DNA from: Firmicutes bacterium UBA5388
Lineage (GTDB): Bacteria; Bacillota; UBA4882; UBA10575
Direction of reading: 5' to 3'
DNA length: 19,770 nt
Assembly: GCA_002409975.1 (NCBI GenBank)
Contig: DHOO01000132.1
Span: 1-19,770 of the forward strand
Below are positions 1-7,088 of the stretch, in pieces. A program made the translations under genes and the position numbers. Each line of letters begins with the position of its first letter. Positions within the stretch are counted from its first letter, which is position 1. The notes beneath the pieces are model-generated. The model was given only the letters and a program-made list of their open reading frames with translations. It did not search any database and was not told the origin of the DNA.

Positions 1-24
1 ATCGAGAAGTATTTTCTAAGTAGT

Positions 25-1950
25 TCACTGAAGAAGAAAGATCTGTTCCATTAATTCTTGTACCGTGGTAGCAGTTTTCACTGTAATGCTATCTAAAACT
101 GCAGGAATGCTCCACTCATTTTCTTTCGGAACATAAACTAAACTGACTCCGGCTTGTTTCGCTCCGTAAATCTTTTCAAAGATGCCGCCAACTTCTTTAA
201 CTTTGCCCTGAATAGAGACTTCGCCAGTTACGGCAATATCTTGTCGAATGGGACGCTGTAAAAGACAACTAATGATCGCAAGTGTTATTGCCACTCCTGC
301 GGAAGGACCATCAATTTTGCCACCGCCCACCACATTAACATGAATATCGTAATCGGAAATATCCAAACCTGTTAGTAAACGGACAACAGAAGCCGCATTA
401 AAGACGGAGTCTTTAGTCATGGAACCAGCGGTGTCGTTAAAGCGTAATTTCCCTTTACCTTTCTCTGCAGGGAAACTTACCGCCTCAATTTCGATAATTG
501 AACCAATAAACCCACTAACACCTAAGCCAAAAATTTTCCCAATTTCCCCTTGCGAACTGCCCTTTACTGTTACATAAGGAGAAAGCCTGCTCGCTCTAAT
601 TACTTCCATTAAATCGTTTTTATTAATTTGTATCTGAGTAACATCTATAGTCTTATGTCGTTGGTAAAGAGCCAGACCAAAAGCATCGGCTAAAATCCCA
701 ACCGCTTTTCTGCCTTCAATCGAGTAGTCGCTAATCAGGCTAGAGATCTCTGGATCTAGTTCTGCGTCTAGGCGCTGAGCGGCATCGGTCACGATCTGGG
801 CAATTGATTTACTGGTTAAAGGCTCGAAATAAACTTCAGCGCAACGGGAACGCAAAGCAGGGCTTAACTCAGAAGGATCTCTAGTCGTTGCCGCCACCAA
901 AATAAAATCAGCTGGCGCTCCCTCTTCAAATAATTTTTTTATATACTTAGGAACCCCAGGATCATCCGGATCATAATAAGCTGAGTCAAATTTTACCCTT
1001 TTATCCTCTAGTACTTTTAAAAGCTTATTCATAAGCACCGGGTCCATATCGCCAATTTCATCAATAAAAAGAATTCCACCGTGAGCTTCAGTAACTAACC
1101 CGGGTTTAGGTTCGGGGATAGCGCCATCAGCCAAATCCCGTCTTGCCCCCTGATAGATTGGATCATGGACTGAACCCAAAAGTGGATTCGTTACTTCTCG
1201 GGGGTCCCAACGCAAAGTCGTCCCATCTACTTCTACAAAAGGCGCGTCTTGAGCAAATGGTGTATAATGAACCTTCTTGGCCTCTTCTAAAACCAACCGG
1301 GCTACGGTCGTCTTCCCTACGCCAGGAGGTCCATAAACAATAACATGCTGAGGAAAAGGAGAAACCAATTTGGCCAATAAAGCACGGATGGCTGCCTCCT
1401 GCCCTATTACCTGTTCTAACGAAGAAGGTCTTAGTTTCTCAAGGGCGGAACGGGACAGAGAAATATGCTCAAGTTTTTCTAATTCAGCATATTTTTTTAA
1501 AGTATAAGGATTATCAGGACCATTAACTTCCTTTAATACTTGCATTTTTATTTCTTTCACATATTCTTCGTGTCTTAGTTGCATCCGTTCAGCAATCTTC
1601 TTCTCAATCTTTTCTTCTACCGTTTTTCTCGCAATCAAATCAGCAATCTCTTCTTCGATTTCATTCAAGACCGTTGGCAGGTCACCCGCTTTCGGAACCT
1701 GATCAAGAGTAGGATCTTCATAGACTAACCGTTGCAAAGCTAATACTCTTTCCTCTAAAACTTTGGAACGCATCAGTTTTAGAGCATCGAGCTTCCCGGC
1801 TTTCATTACCAGTTTGTCGGAACCATAGAGGTTCGCCAGGAGAGAATAGATGGCGGTTACCTGTCGGTACAACTGATCTTCTTGCGGGAAACGGTCTCGC
1901 CAGGATACACTCTGGCTCTCTTCTCCAATACCTCTGAGCGCACTTTTCAC
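25..1950 (-). CDS. lonC: LonC-type ATP-dependent protease of spore formers
   Basis: AAA+ serine protease of the Lon family, cytoplasmic, expected to degrade proteins during sporulation. Residues 1-170 are a helical, charged N-terminal region unlike the LonA substrate domain. The ATPase core follows, with Walker A GPPGVGKT (207-214), Walker B ILFIDE (293-298) and a sensor/arginine-finger stretch near 355-370. The protease domain (about 460-641) carries the dyad Ser550 in DGPSAG and Lys593 in GGIFEK. The length (641 aa), the missing LonA N-domain and the position behind rplI fit the family defined as LonC, which is restricted to a subset of endospore formers. Unlike the ATP-independent Meiothermus 'LonC', its Walker motifs are intact. 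The start is GTG with GGGAGG 8 bases upstream. It lies 29 bases after rplI, probably co-transcribed. LonB is the alternative family name; I favour LonC on size and context. Confidence 0.9.
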   Translation of the reverse strand: MKSALRGIGEESQSVSWRDRFPQEDQLYRQVTAIYSLLANLYGSDKLVMKAGKLDALKLMRSKVLEERVLALQRLVYEDPTLDQVPKAGDLPTVLNEIEEEIADLIARKTVEEKIEKKIAERMQLRHEEYVKEIKMQVLKEVNGPDNPYTLKKYAELEKLEHISLSRSALEKLRPSSLEQVIGQEAAIRALLAKLVSPFPQHVIVYGPPGVGKTTVARLVLEEAKKVHYTPFAQDAPFVEVDGTTLRWDPREVTNPLLGSVHDPIYQGARRDLADGAIPEPKPGLVTEAHGGILFIDEIGDMDPVLMNKLLKVLEDKRVKFDSAYYDPDDPGVPKYIKKLFEEGAPADFILVAATTRDPSELSPALRSRCAEVYFEPLTSKSIAQIVTDAAQRLDAELDPEISSLISDYSIEGRKAVGILADAFGLALYQRHKTIDVTQIQINKNDLMEVIRASRLSPYVTVKGSSQGEIGKIFGLGVSGFIGSIIEIEAVSFPAEKGKGKLRFNDTAGSMTKDSVFNAASVVRLLTGLDISDYDIHVNVVGGGKIDGPSAGVAITLAIISCLLQRPIRQDIAVTGEVSIQGKVKEVGGIFEKIYGAKQAGVSLVYVPKENEWSIPAVLDSITVKTATTVQELMEQIFLLQ

Positions 1951-1979
1951 GACTAATTCCTCCCTAAGGCTTTATCGCC

Positions 1980-2429
1980 TTACCCTTCAGCTACCACATG
2001 GATCTCCAAGGTGGCAGTGACGCCCCGGTAAAGGTGGACCATTACTTTATGCCGTCCCATGGATTTAATGGGTTCTGACAGGTTAAGTTGTTTCTTATCA
2101 ATCTCAATTTTAACTTTTTTCCAAATCTGGTCAGTAATATCTTTGCTGGTAATTGAACCGAAAAGTTTTCCTCCTTCTCCAGCTTTCATCTGGAAGGTTA
2201 AGGCCAATCCGTCTAATTTCTCGGCTACCTTTTTAGCTGCTCCTTCATCTTTAGCTTCCTTCAGCGCAAGTCGAGTCTTCTCTTCTTCTAGTTTCCTAAT
2301 ATTACCAGGTGTAGCCTCTACTGCTAATTTTCTTGGAAATAATAAGTTACGGGCATAGCCATCAGCTACGTCTTTGATCTCCCCTCTTTTCCCCAGGGCT
2401 TTAACATCGCTTAATAGAATTACTTTCAC
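1980..2429 (-). CDS. rplI: 50S ribosomal protein L9
   Basis: Large-subunit protein bL9, which binds 23S rRNA near the L1 stalk base. The N-terminal domain opens with MKVILLSDVKALGKRGEI and contains the L9 signature region GYARNLLFPRKLA (about residues 24-36). A long charged linker helix (about 42-75) leads to the C-terminal RNA-binding domain. The length, 149 aa, is normal. The start codon is GTG, with a GGAGGTGG ribosome binding site about 9 bases upstream. It lies between the MazG-like gene and lonC on the same strand, an order common in Firmicutes; no separate promoter is evident, so it is probably part of one transcript with both. Confidence 0.97.
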   Translation of the reverse strand: MKVILLSDVKALGKRGEIKDVADGYARNLLFPRKLAVEATPGNIRKLEEEKTRLALKEAKDEGAAKKVAEKLDGLALTFQMKAGEGGKLFGSITSKDITDQIWKKVKIEIDKKQLNLSEPIKSMGRHKVMVHLYRGVTATLEIHVVAEG

Positions 2430-2481
2430 TATAAATCTCCACCTCCCAAACTAGATCCTTGGCCCATAATATCCTCTTTCT

Positions 2482-2802
2482 TCAGCGTTGGTTTTTCTCT
2501 TGCATATAATTTAAACAAGCAGAAATATCCCCGTACCACTTTTCTAGTTGATGTTCGGTTTCCAGATGGGAACGGAGTTGATCCTCAACCATGTTATCAA
2601 GTTGGTCGTAATTGATTCCCAACCTTTTTGCCAAAAAATAACAGGCCAGTATAATTGAAGCTAATGCCTGGGTCAGCACGCCCTCATCGTTTTTGATTAA
2701 GGCTTTAAATAGAAAAGAAACTCCTTCTAAAATCTCAGTTTTAAGCCATTCGATTGTCCGAAGATTACGGGCAATATCTACTTCCTGGTTGGGGTGGGGC
2801 AT
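2482..2802 (-). CDS. MazG-like family protein
   Basis: All-helical 106-residue protein resembling the small MazG-like family of Firmicutes. Similarity spans DIARNLRTIEWLKTEIL (about residues 9-25), the following VSFLFKALIK and the central ALASIILACYFLAKRLGI. MazG relatives are nucleoside-triphosphate pyrophosphohydrolases with a metal-binding ExxE pattern. I do not see a clear catalytic ExxE/ExxD set here, so enzyme activity is doubtful and the role is unknown. The start is ATG with a G-rich but weak ribosome binding site (AAGGGGGG). It sits just after the rpsR terminator and 52 bases before rplI, as in several Clostridia. It may be expressed by read-through or from a weak promoter I could not identify. 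Confidence 0.75.
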   Translation of the reverse strand: MPHPNQEVDIARNLRTIEWLKTEILEGVSFLFKALIKNDEGVLTQALASIILACYFLAKRLGINYDQLDNMVEDQLRSHLETEHQLEKWYGDISACLNYMQEKNQR

Positions 2803-2869
2803 TTTAAACCCCCCTTATTTTCACTTCTATTCAACACCGGAGAAAGTTTTCCTTCCACTTACTTTTGGA

Positions 2870-2905
2870 AAAAGAAAGGAGGCTTTTTTGCCTCCACCTT
2901 TTTTT
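2870..2905 (-). terminator. Intrinsic terminator after rpsR (bidirectional hairpin)
   Basis: GGAGGC (2878-2883) and GCCTCC (2890-2895) form a perfect 6-bp GC-rich stem with a 6-base loop. On the minus strand it directly follows the rpsR stop and is followed by TTTCTTTTT; on the plus strand it is followed by ACCTTTTTTT. It probably ends most rpsF-ssb-rpsR transcripts, with some read-through into the MazG-like gene, rplI and lonC. Confidence 0.8.
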
Positions 2906-2908
2906 CTA

Positions 2909-3136
2909 TCAATCACTAGAATACGGTAATAGCGCTAACTGTCGAGCCCGCTTGATCGCCACTGTTAGCTGCCGTTGGTGTTGGGCACAATTACCTGATA
3001 TTCTACGGGGAAGTATCTTCCCCCGTTCCGTAATAAATTTACGCAATTTGCCAAGCTCTTTATAATCAACGTGTTCAACTTTATCAACACAAAAGGTGCA
3101 AACACGTCTCTTTTTTTTACCTCTTTCTCGTACCAA
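2909..3136 (-). CDS. rpsR: 30S ribosomal protein S18, zinc-binding (C+) form
   Basis: Small-subunit protein bS18, partner of S6 on the platform of the 30S subunit. It is 75 aa with the family core LRKFITERGKILPRRI followed by HQRQLTVAIKRARQLALLPY. Cys13, Cys16, Cys50 and His53 give the zinc-ribbon (C+) variant, so no zinc-free paralogue signature is present here. The start must be TTG: it lies 7 bases after GGAGG, and no ATG or GTG in this frame is available between that site and the coding region. The overlapping longer reading frame beginning MEVKFWYE is a different frame without homology. Third gene of rpsF-ssb-rpsR, followed at once by a strong terminator. Confidence 0.97.
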   Translation of the reverse strand: MVRERGKKKRRVCTFCVDKVEHVDYKELGKLRKFITERGKILPRRISGNCAQHQRQLTVAIKRARQLALLPYSSD

Positions 3137-3167
3137 AATTTCACCTCCACATGACCGTTAATTTAAA

Positions 3168-3584
3168 CTAAAAGGGTAAATCATCTAAATTTATCTCTCC
3201 AAGTTCAGTTGAGGAAAAATCCTCAGTAGAATCGGAATCCTCGGTCGCAGTAGCCTTTCTGCTCTCATTTGCCCGATCAAGAAACTTTACACTTGCAGCA
3301 ATAACTTCTGCAACCCTTCGCTTTTGACCATCCTGTGTTTCATAGCTCCGGATCTGTAACCTGCCGTCAACGGCCACTAATCTTCCTTTATGCAGATGAT
3401 TAGCACAGGTCTCAGCTAGTTTTTGCCAGACAACTACTGGAATAAAGTCAGCCTCTCTCTCCCCAGCCTGGTTAGTAAAAGACCGATCTACCGCCAAGGA
3501 GAAGTTGGCTACCGCAACCCCGTTCGGGGTATACCTTAATTCCGGATCTCTGGTTAATCTGCCAATTAATATGACATGATTCAT
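3168..3584 (-). CDS. ssb: Single-stranded DNA-binding protein
   Basis: SSB coats single-stranded DNA at replication forks and recruits repair and replication partners. Residues 1-105 form the OB fold, starting MNHVILIGRLTRDPELRYTP and including the FIPVVVWQKLAE strand. A short acidic/Ser-Thr linker (about 106-132) leads to the canonical acidic tip DDLPF, which docks partner proteins. At 138 aa it is slightly short for the family because the linker is brief. The start is ATG with a G-rich ribosome binding site (AGGTGG). It sits between rpsF and rpsR, the usual Firmicute arrangement, and is expected to share their promoter at 3964-3992. Confidence 0.97.
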   Translation of the reverse strand: MNHVILIGRLTRDPELRYTPNGVAVANFSLAVDRSFTNQAGEREADFIPVVVWQKLAETCANHLHKGRLVAVDGRLQIRSYETQDGQKRRVAEVIAASVKFLDRANESRKATATEDSDSTEDFSSTELGEINLDDLPF

Positions 3585-3605
3585 TTACTACACACCACCT
3601 TTTTA

Positions 3606-3893
3606 TTAGGTGTTTAATCTGATGATCAAATAACGAATAACATCATCGGAGATGCGAAGCACTCGATCTAGTTCTTGTGAGGTAGAACTGGGCGCATTCA
3701 TCTCTATTAATAGATAAAAGCCTTCGGTAAACCCCTTAACCTCGTAGGCAAGTCTTCTCTTACCCCAACGGTCAAGCTTGGTGATTTCACCGGCGCCGTT
3801 TTTGATTACTTCTTCTACCCTAGCAATGGCTTTTTCAAGGTTTTCCTCATCTAGCTGGGGGTTGAAGACGATGACGCTTTCATATAATGTCAT
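3606..3893 (-). CDS. rpsF: 30S ribosomal protein S6
   Basis: Small-subunit protein bS6, which pairs with S18. The protein is 95 aa from the chosen ATG and starts MTLYESVIVFNPQLDEENLE. The conserved core KLDRWGKRRLAYEVKGFTEGFY is at about residues 38-59 and the end is IRYLIIRLN. The frame stays open upstream to 3935, but those 14 residues (Arg-rich, no homology) overlap the ribosome binding site. The ATG at 3893 has GGAGGTG 7 bases upstream and matches the family start. First gene of rpsF-ssb-rpsR, with its own promoter and a leader that can fold over the ribosome binding site. Confidence 0.97.
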   Translation of the reverse strand: MTLYESVIVFNPQLDEENLEKAIARVEEVIKNGAGEITKLDRWGKRRLAYEVKGFTEGFYLLIEMNAPSSTSQELDRVLRISDDVIRYLIIRLNT

Positions 3894-3900
3894 TCTTTGA

Positions 3901-3957
3901 CACCTCCTCCCTCTGGACTTGCGGCCCCGATTCAATTATCGAAGCAGGGAAGCACAC
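3901..3957 (-). promoter_or_regulatory. Foldable rpsF leader, candidate S6:S18 autoregulatory element
   Basis: On the minus strand the 5' untranslated region can form an outer stem between CTTCCCT (3952-3946) and AGGGAGG (3912-3906). Directly inside it is a second 8-bp stem, GCTTCGAT against ATCGGGGC, with two G-U pairs and a 6-base loop. The outer 3' arm overlaps the rpsF ribosome binding site. The unpaired strand after the second stem begins with CGC next to C, giving a CCG at the junction. S6:S18 leaders in other bacteria present a CCG bulge that mimics the 16S site. The fold is hand-drawn and the assignment is inference. Confidence 0.4.
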
Positions 3958-3963
3958 TATTTG

Positions 3964-3992
3964 ATTATAACATCTAACCATCAATTAGACAA
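3964..3992 (-). promoter_or_regulatory. Promoter of rpsF-ssb-rpsR
   Basis: On the minus strand, TTGTCT (3992-3987), a 17-base spacer and a perfect TATAAT (3969-3964) form a sigma-A-type promoter. Transcription would start near 3957, giving a leader of about 64 nt before the rpsF ATG. This start coincides with the beginning of the foldable leader. Confidence 0.75.
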
Positions 3993-4054
3993 GTTCCCGG
4001 TTTCCTTTTTAATTTTTAGGCAAAGAAGTTTTCTCGAAGAGTAAGGCGCAGAGG

Positions 4055-4273
4055 TTATTCTTCATCTTGAAGTTCAGGATTTATTGATTTAATAATTTTC
4101 TTTAGCCCTTTTTCTAACTTAACCCGGGGTATTAAGATCAGACGACCACAAGTCAGACATTTAAGTCGAATATCCATTCCCACTCGTAAAATCTCCCAAT
4201 CCATCCCACCACAAGGATGCGGTTTTTTCATCTGAACCTGGTCGCCAACGAAAATTTTCAGGGGTTCTTTCAT
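4055..4273 (-). CDS. DUF951 family small protein
   Basis: A 72-aa protein with the DUF951 pattern: a short strand-rich N-terminus (IFVGDQVQMKKPHPCGGMDW), an arginine strand (DIRLKCLTCGRLILIPRVKLEK) and a basic tail. Cys21 and the CLTCG pair (about residues 39-42) could form a small metal knuckle, but I cannot confirm a fourth ligand. The family is widespread in Firmicutes, often near ychF, rpsF and parB, and has no defined function that I know of. The start is ATG with GGAGGT 9 bases upstream. It lies upstream of the rpsF promoter on the same strand. A weak TTGCTC / TATAGG pair (about 4330-4360) might drive it. Confidence 0.85.
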   Translation of the reverse strand: MKEPLKIFVGDQVQMKKPHPCGGMDWEILRVGMDIRLKCLTCGRLILIPRVKLEKGLKKIIKSINPELQDEE

Positions 4274-4479
4274 TTGTTTACTACCTCCAAATCAGCTAAT
4301 TGCGTTGTCTTCTTTTCTACTATCCCACCACCTATATTGATAGCCTTTCCGTGAGCAACACACTATCTATTGTGGACTGACCTCAATTAAAGGAACAATG
4401 CAATAGCTTAGATCCTCCCCCTGTTTTTAAGGTTTCCTTCCACCGATTCCAACTATTTACTCACATTTATTAAATGCGA

Positions 4480-4540
4480 AAGGTGAGACCAATCTCACTT
4501 TTTGCTTACGAAGTAAATCATTTTTTGTTGAGAGCAAAAA
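4480..4540. repeat. Hairpin and nested inverted repeat between lipM-like gene and DUF951 gene
   Basis: GTGAGA (4483-4488), CCAA and TCTCAC (4493-4498) form a small hairpin followed on the plus strand by TTTTT. Overlapping it, TTTTTGCT and AGCAAAAA (within 4499-4540) form an 8-bp inverted repeat with a longer loop. On the minus strand these lie just after the octanoyltransferase stop and may end the gcvH transcript, although the U-tract on that strand (CTTTCGCATTT) is poor. The rest of 4274-4480 shows nothing I can identify. Confidence 0.35.
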
Positions 4541-4541
4541 G

Positions 4542-5345
4542 TTAGACCAACGACGAGCTGCGAGAGTATTTTTCACACTCAAGTCGCTTAGCTAATTTAA
4601 CCTCATCCGGTGTTAACGGCATCTCCTTCCACTCAATCCCTAACTTTTCTTCTAAACCTTTAAGTAACACAGAAATTACCCTGAATTTATCCGGATAATA
4701 TCCTAAGGCCTCCTTTAAGCCAATTACTCTTTGTTGCAACCGGTCAGCTAGGAGCGGCGATTTTGGTCGCTCTCCTTCCTCTGTTAATTCCAATAAAAGT
4801 TTGGCATCAAAGGTAACCAGGATCGAACCATGTTGTAGAAGCGACCGCTCCCTTCGCAGCTGAGCACTACCTACCAGTTTCCTCCCATGGCAGGTAATCT
4901 CGTACCAAGACTGAGAAGCAAAACAGATTTGAGAGTGGGAAACCTTCTGCTGTCTATTCTTCTCTGACATTTGCACCGGAAGACCGAGAAGTTCAAAACC
5001 TTTTTTTAAACCCATCCCAATCCGCAAATAATCGGCAAGCACTGGTCCGAAGAAATCATTTCTTTCACCGGTTATTAAAGAATAGGTGATCTCATCAGCA
5101 TGGAACACAGCTCGTCCGCCTGTCGGTCTTTTCACCCAATCGATCTTCTTCCTCTGACAAAGGGCAAGTTGCCTTTCAGTGAGAGGGTTTTGGAAACATC
5201 CTAGGGAGAGCGCGGGTGGATCCCATCCATAAAAACGGATGGTCAGAGGAGCAGCCCCATTGATATAGGCGGTCAAAATTGCTTCATCCACAGCCATATT
5301 CCAGGCGGCGGTTCCTATTGTCCACGGGAGCAAACGGCCAATCAT
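4542..5345 (-). CDS. lipM: Lipoate-protein ligase A/B family, LipM-type octanoyltransferase
   Basis: Cofactor-transfer enzyme of the biotin/lipoate ligase fold, cytoplasmic. In LipM it moves octanoate from acyl-carrier protein to the lipoyl domain of GcvH. Motifs seen: KRPTGGRAVFHADEITYS (about residues 72-89), Cys141 in ICFASQSWYEI where LipM has its catalytic Cys, and Lys156 in GRKLVGSAQ followed by LLQHGSI. The length (267 aa) fits LipM (about 280) rather than full LplA, which has an extra C-terminal domain. Start is ATG. The start overlaps the gcvH stop by four bases (ATGA), so the enzyme and its acceptor are translationally coupled. An exogenous-lipoate ligase (LplA/LplJ type) is the alternative, but the Cys argues for LipM. 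Confidence 0.8.
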   Translation of the reverse strand: MIGRLLPWTIGTAAWNMAVDEAILTAYINGAAPLTIRFYGWDPPALSLGCFQNPLTERQLALCQRKKIDWVKRPTGGRAVFHADEITYSLITGERNDFFGPVLADYLRIGMGLKKGFELLGLPVQMSEKNRQQKVSHSQICFASQSWYEITCHGRKLVGSAQLRRERSLLQHGSILVTFDAKLLLELTEEGERPKSPLLADRLQQRVIGLKEALGYYPDKFRVISVLLKGLEEKLGIEWKEMPLTPDEVKLAKRLECEKYSRSSSLV

Positions 5346-5722
5346 TTTTCCCCGATTAACTTCTGGTACTCCTGGGCGGTAAGCAGACTTTTTAATTCGT
5401 TGGCCTCTGCGACCTCAATCACGGCGATCCAACCTTTTCCGTAAGGGTCCTGGTTAATTAGTTCAGGGCTGTGCTGCAAATTATCGTTTACTTCTAATAT
5501 TTCGCCGGTAATTGGAGCATAGATATCAGAAACAGCTTTAACCGATTCAATACTAGCCATTCCAGCTTTGGCTTTAAACTTTTCACCTACTGCTGGAAGA
5601 TCAATATAAACAACATCACCTAGTTCCTCTTGAGCATATTCAGTTATTCCTACTGTTACCCGATCGTTTTCCACCTGTACCCATTCATGATCTTGGGTAT
5701 ATTTTAGATTAGACGGAACCAT
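5342..5722 (-). CDS. gcvH: Glycine cleavage system H protein
   Basis: Lipoyl-carrier protein that shuttles the aminomethyl group in glycine cleavage and, in Firmicutes, also acts as the entry point for lipoyl assembly. The chosen protein is 126 aa, beginning MVPSNLKYTQDHEWV. The lipoyl domain has the acceptor Lys62 in ESVKAVSD, with the usual DPYGKGWIAVIE near the end. The ATG at 5722 is preferred over an in-frame TTG at 5731, because the family begins close to the LKYTQDHEW segment and the G-rich tract GGGGGT lies upstream. No gcvT, gcvP or lpd is in the window. Promoter is at 5788-5816; it is followed by the overlapping octanoyltransferase gene. Confidence 0.96.
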   Translation of the reverse strand: MVPSNLKYTQDHEWVQVENDRVTVGITEYAQEELGDVVYIDLPAVGEKFKAKAGMASIESVKAVSDIYAPITGEILEVNDNLQHSPELINQDPYGKGWIAVIEVAEANELKSLLTAQEYQKLIGEK

Positions 5723-5787
5723 GATTTTCAACCCCCATTCCAGTATTCCTTTATTCCCTAAGATTACAGTACCAGACTTTTATGTTT

Positions 5788-5816
5788 ATCATATAATGAA
5801 GGGACCAACTTGTAAA
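5788..5816 (-). promoter_or_regulatory. Promoter of gcvH-lipM
   Basis: On the minus strand, TTTACA (5816-5811), a 17-base spacer and TATGAT (5793-5788) resemble a sigma-A promoter. Transcription would start near 5781, about 60 bases before the gcvH ATG. A plus-strand TATAAT (5792-5797) overlaps it, but no good -35 box accompanies it. Confidence 0.6.
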
Positions 5817-5853
5817 GAGCTAGCAAAGATTTTTCCCAAAAGGAGGGTAATTT

Positions 5854-5940
5854 ATGTGCCACTTATTAGCCTGTGTTTTAAATCCTTTTCTTAAAAGAAA
5901 AGGAAAAACAATGATCCTGATCTTTCAACGACATAAATAA
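5854..5940 (+). CDS. Possible 28-aa small protein, unknown function
   Basis: A short ORF beginning ATG TGC CAC, encoding 28 residues (MCHLLACVLNPFLKRKG then KTMILIFQRHK). It has a near-perfect ribosome binding site, AGGAGGG, 6 bases before the ATG, and its stop is followed within 6 bases by a strong intrinsic terminator. The peptide has two Cys residues near its N-terminus, a hydrophobic start, a basic centre and a second hydrophobic patch. I recognise no family. The tight packing of ribosome binding site, ORF and terminator is the only evidence; a perfect TATAAT at 5792-5797 lies upstream but lacks a good -35. It could instead be a small RNA with a chance ORF. Confidence 0.35.
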   Translation: MCHLLACVLNPFLKRKGKTMILIFQRHK

Positions 5941-5946
5941 GTCCGA

Positions 5947-5972
5947 AAAGCCTCCGTCATCGGAGGCTTTCC
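5947..5972 (+). terminator. Intrinsic terminator after the small ORF
   Basis: AAAGCCTCCG (5947-5956) and CGGAGGCTTT (5961-5970) form a perfect 10-bp stem with a TCAT loop, ending in a short T-run. It can work on either strand (minus-strand tail TTTTCGG). No gene other than the 28-codon ORF ends here, which supports a short transcript on the plus strand. Confidence 0.75.
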
Positions 5973-6126
5973 TAATCGAATAAGTGTATAATTACATAAT
6001 TATTTCCGACTGACCCATGATATTAGTCATAATCATTTTCTTTAGGGACTAATTTTAAGATCGATGATCATATATTTATTGTCAAAGACCTTATGTGTGG
6101 TGGCAATATTATTATTTCAAATTCAT

Positions 6127-6155
6127 TTGCCAACCATGTAATTCCTAGTTATAAT
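6127..6155 (+). promoter_or_regulatory. Promoter of mlaE-mlaF-mlaD
   Basis: TTGCCA (6127-6132), a 17-base spacer and a perfect TATAAT (6150-6155) form a strong sigma-A promoter. Transcription would start near 6162, giving a leader of about 77 nt. The -35 box is the right arm of a TGGCAA...TTGCCA inverted repeat (left arm near 6101-6106), which could be an operator. From 5971 to 6100 I see only AT-rich sequence. Confidence 0.75.
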
Positions 6156-6238
6156 TAAAAGAAATATCTTCTTCACCTATTTTATTTCTATAATAATGAA
6201 GCAAAAAGTAAAAAAAGCACCTTGTTGCGGAGGAGAAA

Positions 6239-7060
6239 ATGACCACTAAACCATCTTCTAATCATTCCCCAATCTTTTCCGTCCTGGCGAAGTTCTTTTT
6301 TTCACTGGGACACGTTGTTTTAAGTTTTCTCTCAATGATTGGAGAAGTTTTCTTATATTATTTACATAGTCTTCGCTCTTTACTCCGGGGAAACCTTGAT
6401 TGGGAGAGAACTTTCTTAGAAATGAACGCGATTGGTGTTAATTCTTTACCGATTGTAATCATTATCTCTTCTTTCACTGGAATGGTAATTTCACTCCATT
6501 TAAGTAAAGCCTTTGTCGATTTCGGAGTAACTTCACAGATGGGTCACTTATTGACCCTAGCTTTTTCTCGGGAGCTTGCTCCGGTTTTAACTGGGGTAGT
6601 AGTGGCCGGAAGAGCCGGATCCGCTATAGCCGCCGAGATTGGTTCGATGTCCGTTACCGAACAGCTTGACGCCTTAAAAACCCTTTCTACAGACCCCATC
6701 GATTTTTTGATCGCTCCCAAGATCTTTGCTTCATTTTTGATGCTGCCGTTATTAATTGTTATTGCTAATATTTCTGGGGTATTAGCTGGGATGTGGCTTG
6801 CAGTTCATTTTAAAACGATTACCGTCTTAACTTTCCTGGATTCAATTCTCACCTATATTAAACCTTGGGATTTTATTGGTGGCATCATCAAGGGCTTCTT
6901 CTTTGGTTTAATTATTGCCGGCATCGGAACATACTATGGCTCTCATACGGAAAACGGCGCTGCCGGTGTCGGAGTATCCACTACCAAAACTGTGGTCGCC
7001 AGTACAATCTTCCTGTTTATCATCAATTATTTTCTATCTGCTTTCTTATATGAATTATAA
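6239..7060 (+). CDS. mlaE: MlaE-family lipid ABC transporter permease
   Basis: Inner-membrane permease of the MCE/Mla phospholipid transport complex, where it forms a dimer with MlaF and holds an MlaD hexamer. The 273-aa protein has about five hydrophobic membrane segments after an amphipathic N-terminal stretch. Family hallmarks are NAIGVNSLPIVIIISSFTGM (about residues 63-82) and the conserved loop AEIGSMSVTEQLDALKTLST (about 132-151). The start is ATG with GGAGGAG 4 bases upstream. It leads a three-gene operon with mlaF (28 bases downstream) and mlaD; no MlaA, MlaB or MlaC gene is present, which fits minimal systems known in diderm Firmicutes. Confidence 0.92.
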   Translation: MTTKPSSNHSPIFSVLAKFFFSLGHVVLSFLSMIGEVFLYYLHSLRSLLRGNLDWERTFLEMNAIGVNSLPIVIIISSFTGMVISLHLSKAFVDFGVTSQMGHLLTLAFSRELAPVLTGVVVAGRAGSAIAAEIGSMSVTEQLDALKTLSTDPIDFLIAPKIFASFLMLPLLIVIANISGVLAGMWLAVHFKTITVLTFLDSILTYIKPWDFIGGIIKGFFFGLIIAGIGTYYGSHTENGAAGVGVSTTKTVVASTIFLFIINYFLSAFLYEL

Positions 7061-7088
7061 GATAACGACTTTTTTAAGGAGTCGTCCG

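Noticed and set aside
3894..3935. Upstream extension of rpsF by 14 residues
   Set aside because: The extension overlaps the strong GGAGGTG ribosome binding site and is unlike any S6 N-terminus.
4480..4505. Plus-strand terminator as evidence for an unseen plus-strand gene
   Set aside because: No plus-strand ORF with a ribosome binding site ends near 4480; the hairpin is more simply a weak minus-strand end or incidental.
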